Assembly: GCA_000824825.2 (NCBI GenBank)
Contig: LM655175.1
Coordinates: 103,357 to 167,356, forward strand
DNA from: Mesorhizobium sp. ORS 3324
Lineage (GTDB): Bacteria; Pseudomonadota; Alphaproteobacteria; Rhizobiales; Rhizobiaceae
DNA length: 64,000 nucleotides
Reading direction: 5' to 3'
In this document: one piece after another, positions 63,406-64,000 of the stretch
Layout: every line of letters begins with the position of its first letter
How positions within the stretch are numbered: position 1 is the stretch's first letter
Made by a program: the position numbers and the translations under genes
Notes under the pieces: generated by a model
What the model was told of the DNA's origin: nothing
Databases searched by the model: none
Seen by the model: only the letters and a program-made list of their open reading frames with translations

Positions 63406-64000
63406 TCAGGCCGCCGGCGCCGACATCGCCGTCTCGTCCTGCTTCGGACGGTTCGCGGGCAATTGGGTGCCGGTCAGCACATAGTAGGCGTTCTCAGCGA
63501 TGTTGGTGACATGGTCGCCGATGCGCTCCAGATTCTTGGCGCAGAACAACAGATGCGTGCAAGCCGTGATGTTGCGCGGATCCTCCATCATGTAGGTCAG
63601 GAGCTCGCGGAACACCGAGGTGTATTTCACGTCGATGCGCTCGTCGTCGTTCCTGAGTTTGGCAAGCGCCGTGCCGTCGCCGGCCGTGTACTCCTCGATC
63701 ACACCCTGGACCTGGATCAGCACCATCTGCGCCATCGAATCGATGGAGTGCGAAAGGTCGCGCGGCGCGGTGCTGACGCCGACGGAGCCGACGCGCTTGG
63801 CGATATTCTTGGCGAGATCGCCGATGCGCTCGAGGTCGCCGGCCATGCGGATCGCGCCGACCACGTTGCGCAGGTCGTCGGCCATCGGCTGGCGCTTGGC
63901 GATCAGCGTGATGGCGCGGTCGTCGAGCTCGCGCTGCCTTGCGTCCATGATGGCGTCGTCGGAGACCACGCGCTGCGCCAGCGCGTTGTCGGAATTGAGC
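63406..64000 (-). CDS. phoU: Phosphate signalling protein PhoU, partial (start beyond window)
   Basis: The C-terminal 197 residues of PhoU; the frame is open through the right edge. Both helical repeats carry the metal-binding pattern (AGDLERIGDLAKNIAKR and AKNLERIGDHVTNIAE). PhoU links the Pst transporter to PhoR-PhoB signalling. Apparent starts inside the window (around 63969) are internal, because homologous sequence continues upstream of them. Confidence 0.95.
   Translation of the reverse strand, partial: LNSDNALAQRVVSDDAIMDARQRELDDRAITLIAKRQPMADDLRNVVGAIRMAGDLERIGDLAKNIAKRVGSVGVSTAPRDLSHSIDSMAQMVLIQVQGVIEEYTAGDGTALAKLRNDDERIDVKYTSVFRELLTYMMEDPRNITACTHLLFCAKNLERIGDHVTNIAENAYYVLTGTQLPANRPKQDETAMSAPAA

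Overview
The window looks like chromosomal DNA of a Mesorhizobium-like alphaproteobacterium (Hyphomicrobiales). The base composition is GC-rich. Gene content fits: a complete NepR/PhyR/EcfG general stress module, many sugar ABC importers with ROK or GntR regulators, a 3-hydroxybutyrate/acetoacetate module, and several families of short palindromic intergenic repeats of the kind common in rhizobia. The genus is inferred from gene content and repeat style, not from a marker gene. I found no rRNA, tRNA, CRISPR array, insertion sequence or prophage.

Layout. 1-4181 (minus): an operon of a homoserine-dehydrogenase-like SAF-domain oxidoreductase, E1 alpha, E1 beta and a truncated E2 of a 2-oxoacid (pyruvate/acetoin type) dehydrogenase. 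4416-6182 (minus): an ECF sigma factor with a membrane anti-sigma factor. 6369-12219 (minus): a DapA-like lyase, a GntR regulator and a complete CUT1 sugar ABC importer. 12292-14495 (minus): a chromate cassette (rhodanese-ChrB fusion, then ChrA). 14635-22316 (minus): a probable eight-gene sugar operon with a second CUT1 importer, three SDR dehydrogenases and a TIM-barrel enzyme, divergent from a ROK regulator. 23872-26826: 3-hydroxybutyrate dehydrogenase divergent from acetoacetate decarboxylase and a patatin-like hydrolase. 27280-34016: PiT phosphate transporter, then TetR divergent from an RND efflux pair. 34264-39374: L,D-transpeptidase, small membrane proteins, a degenerate response regulator divergent from a canonical response regulator and hybrid kinase. 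39605-46685: small exported protein, amine oxidase and dipeptidase, a GNAT/MhqD-like/MhqO-like trio, and a sulfatase/phosphonate monoester hydrolase homologue.

46752-57179 is a general-stress-response island. NepR-EcfG and PhyR are divergent, and by eye I find seven sites matching the EcfG promoter (GGAAC, 16 or 17 bases, CGTT). They precede phyR, nepR-ecfG, a triple PRC-barrel exported protein, a diacylglycerol-kinase-like protein, a DUF1328 protein, a small membrane protein and a DUF883/YqjE-type pair. The same stretch encodes a single-domain response regulator and two HWE/HisKA_2-type histidine kinases, so sensors, core switch and probable targets sit together.

57307-62374 is a xylose-type (CUT2) importer divergent from its probable ROK repressor, with two inverted repeats between them. 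62697-64000 (minus) is PhoB followed upstream by PhoU, which runs off the window. Dispersed repeats occupy many of the gaps, and one palindromic element is inserted in frame within the E2 coding sequence.
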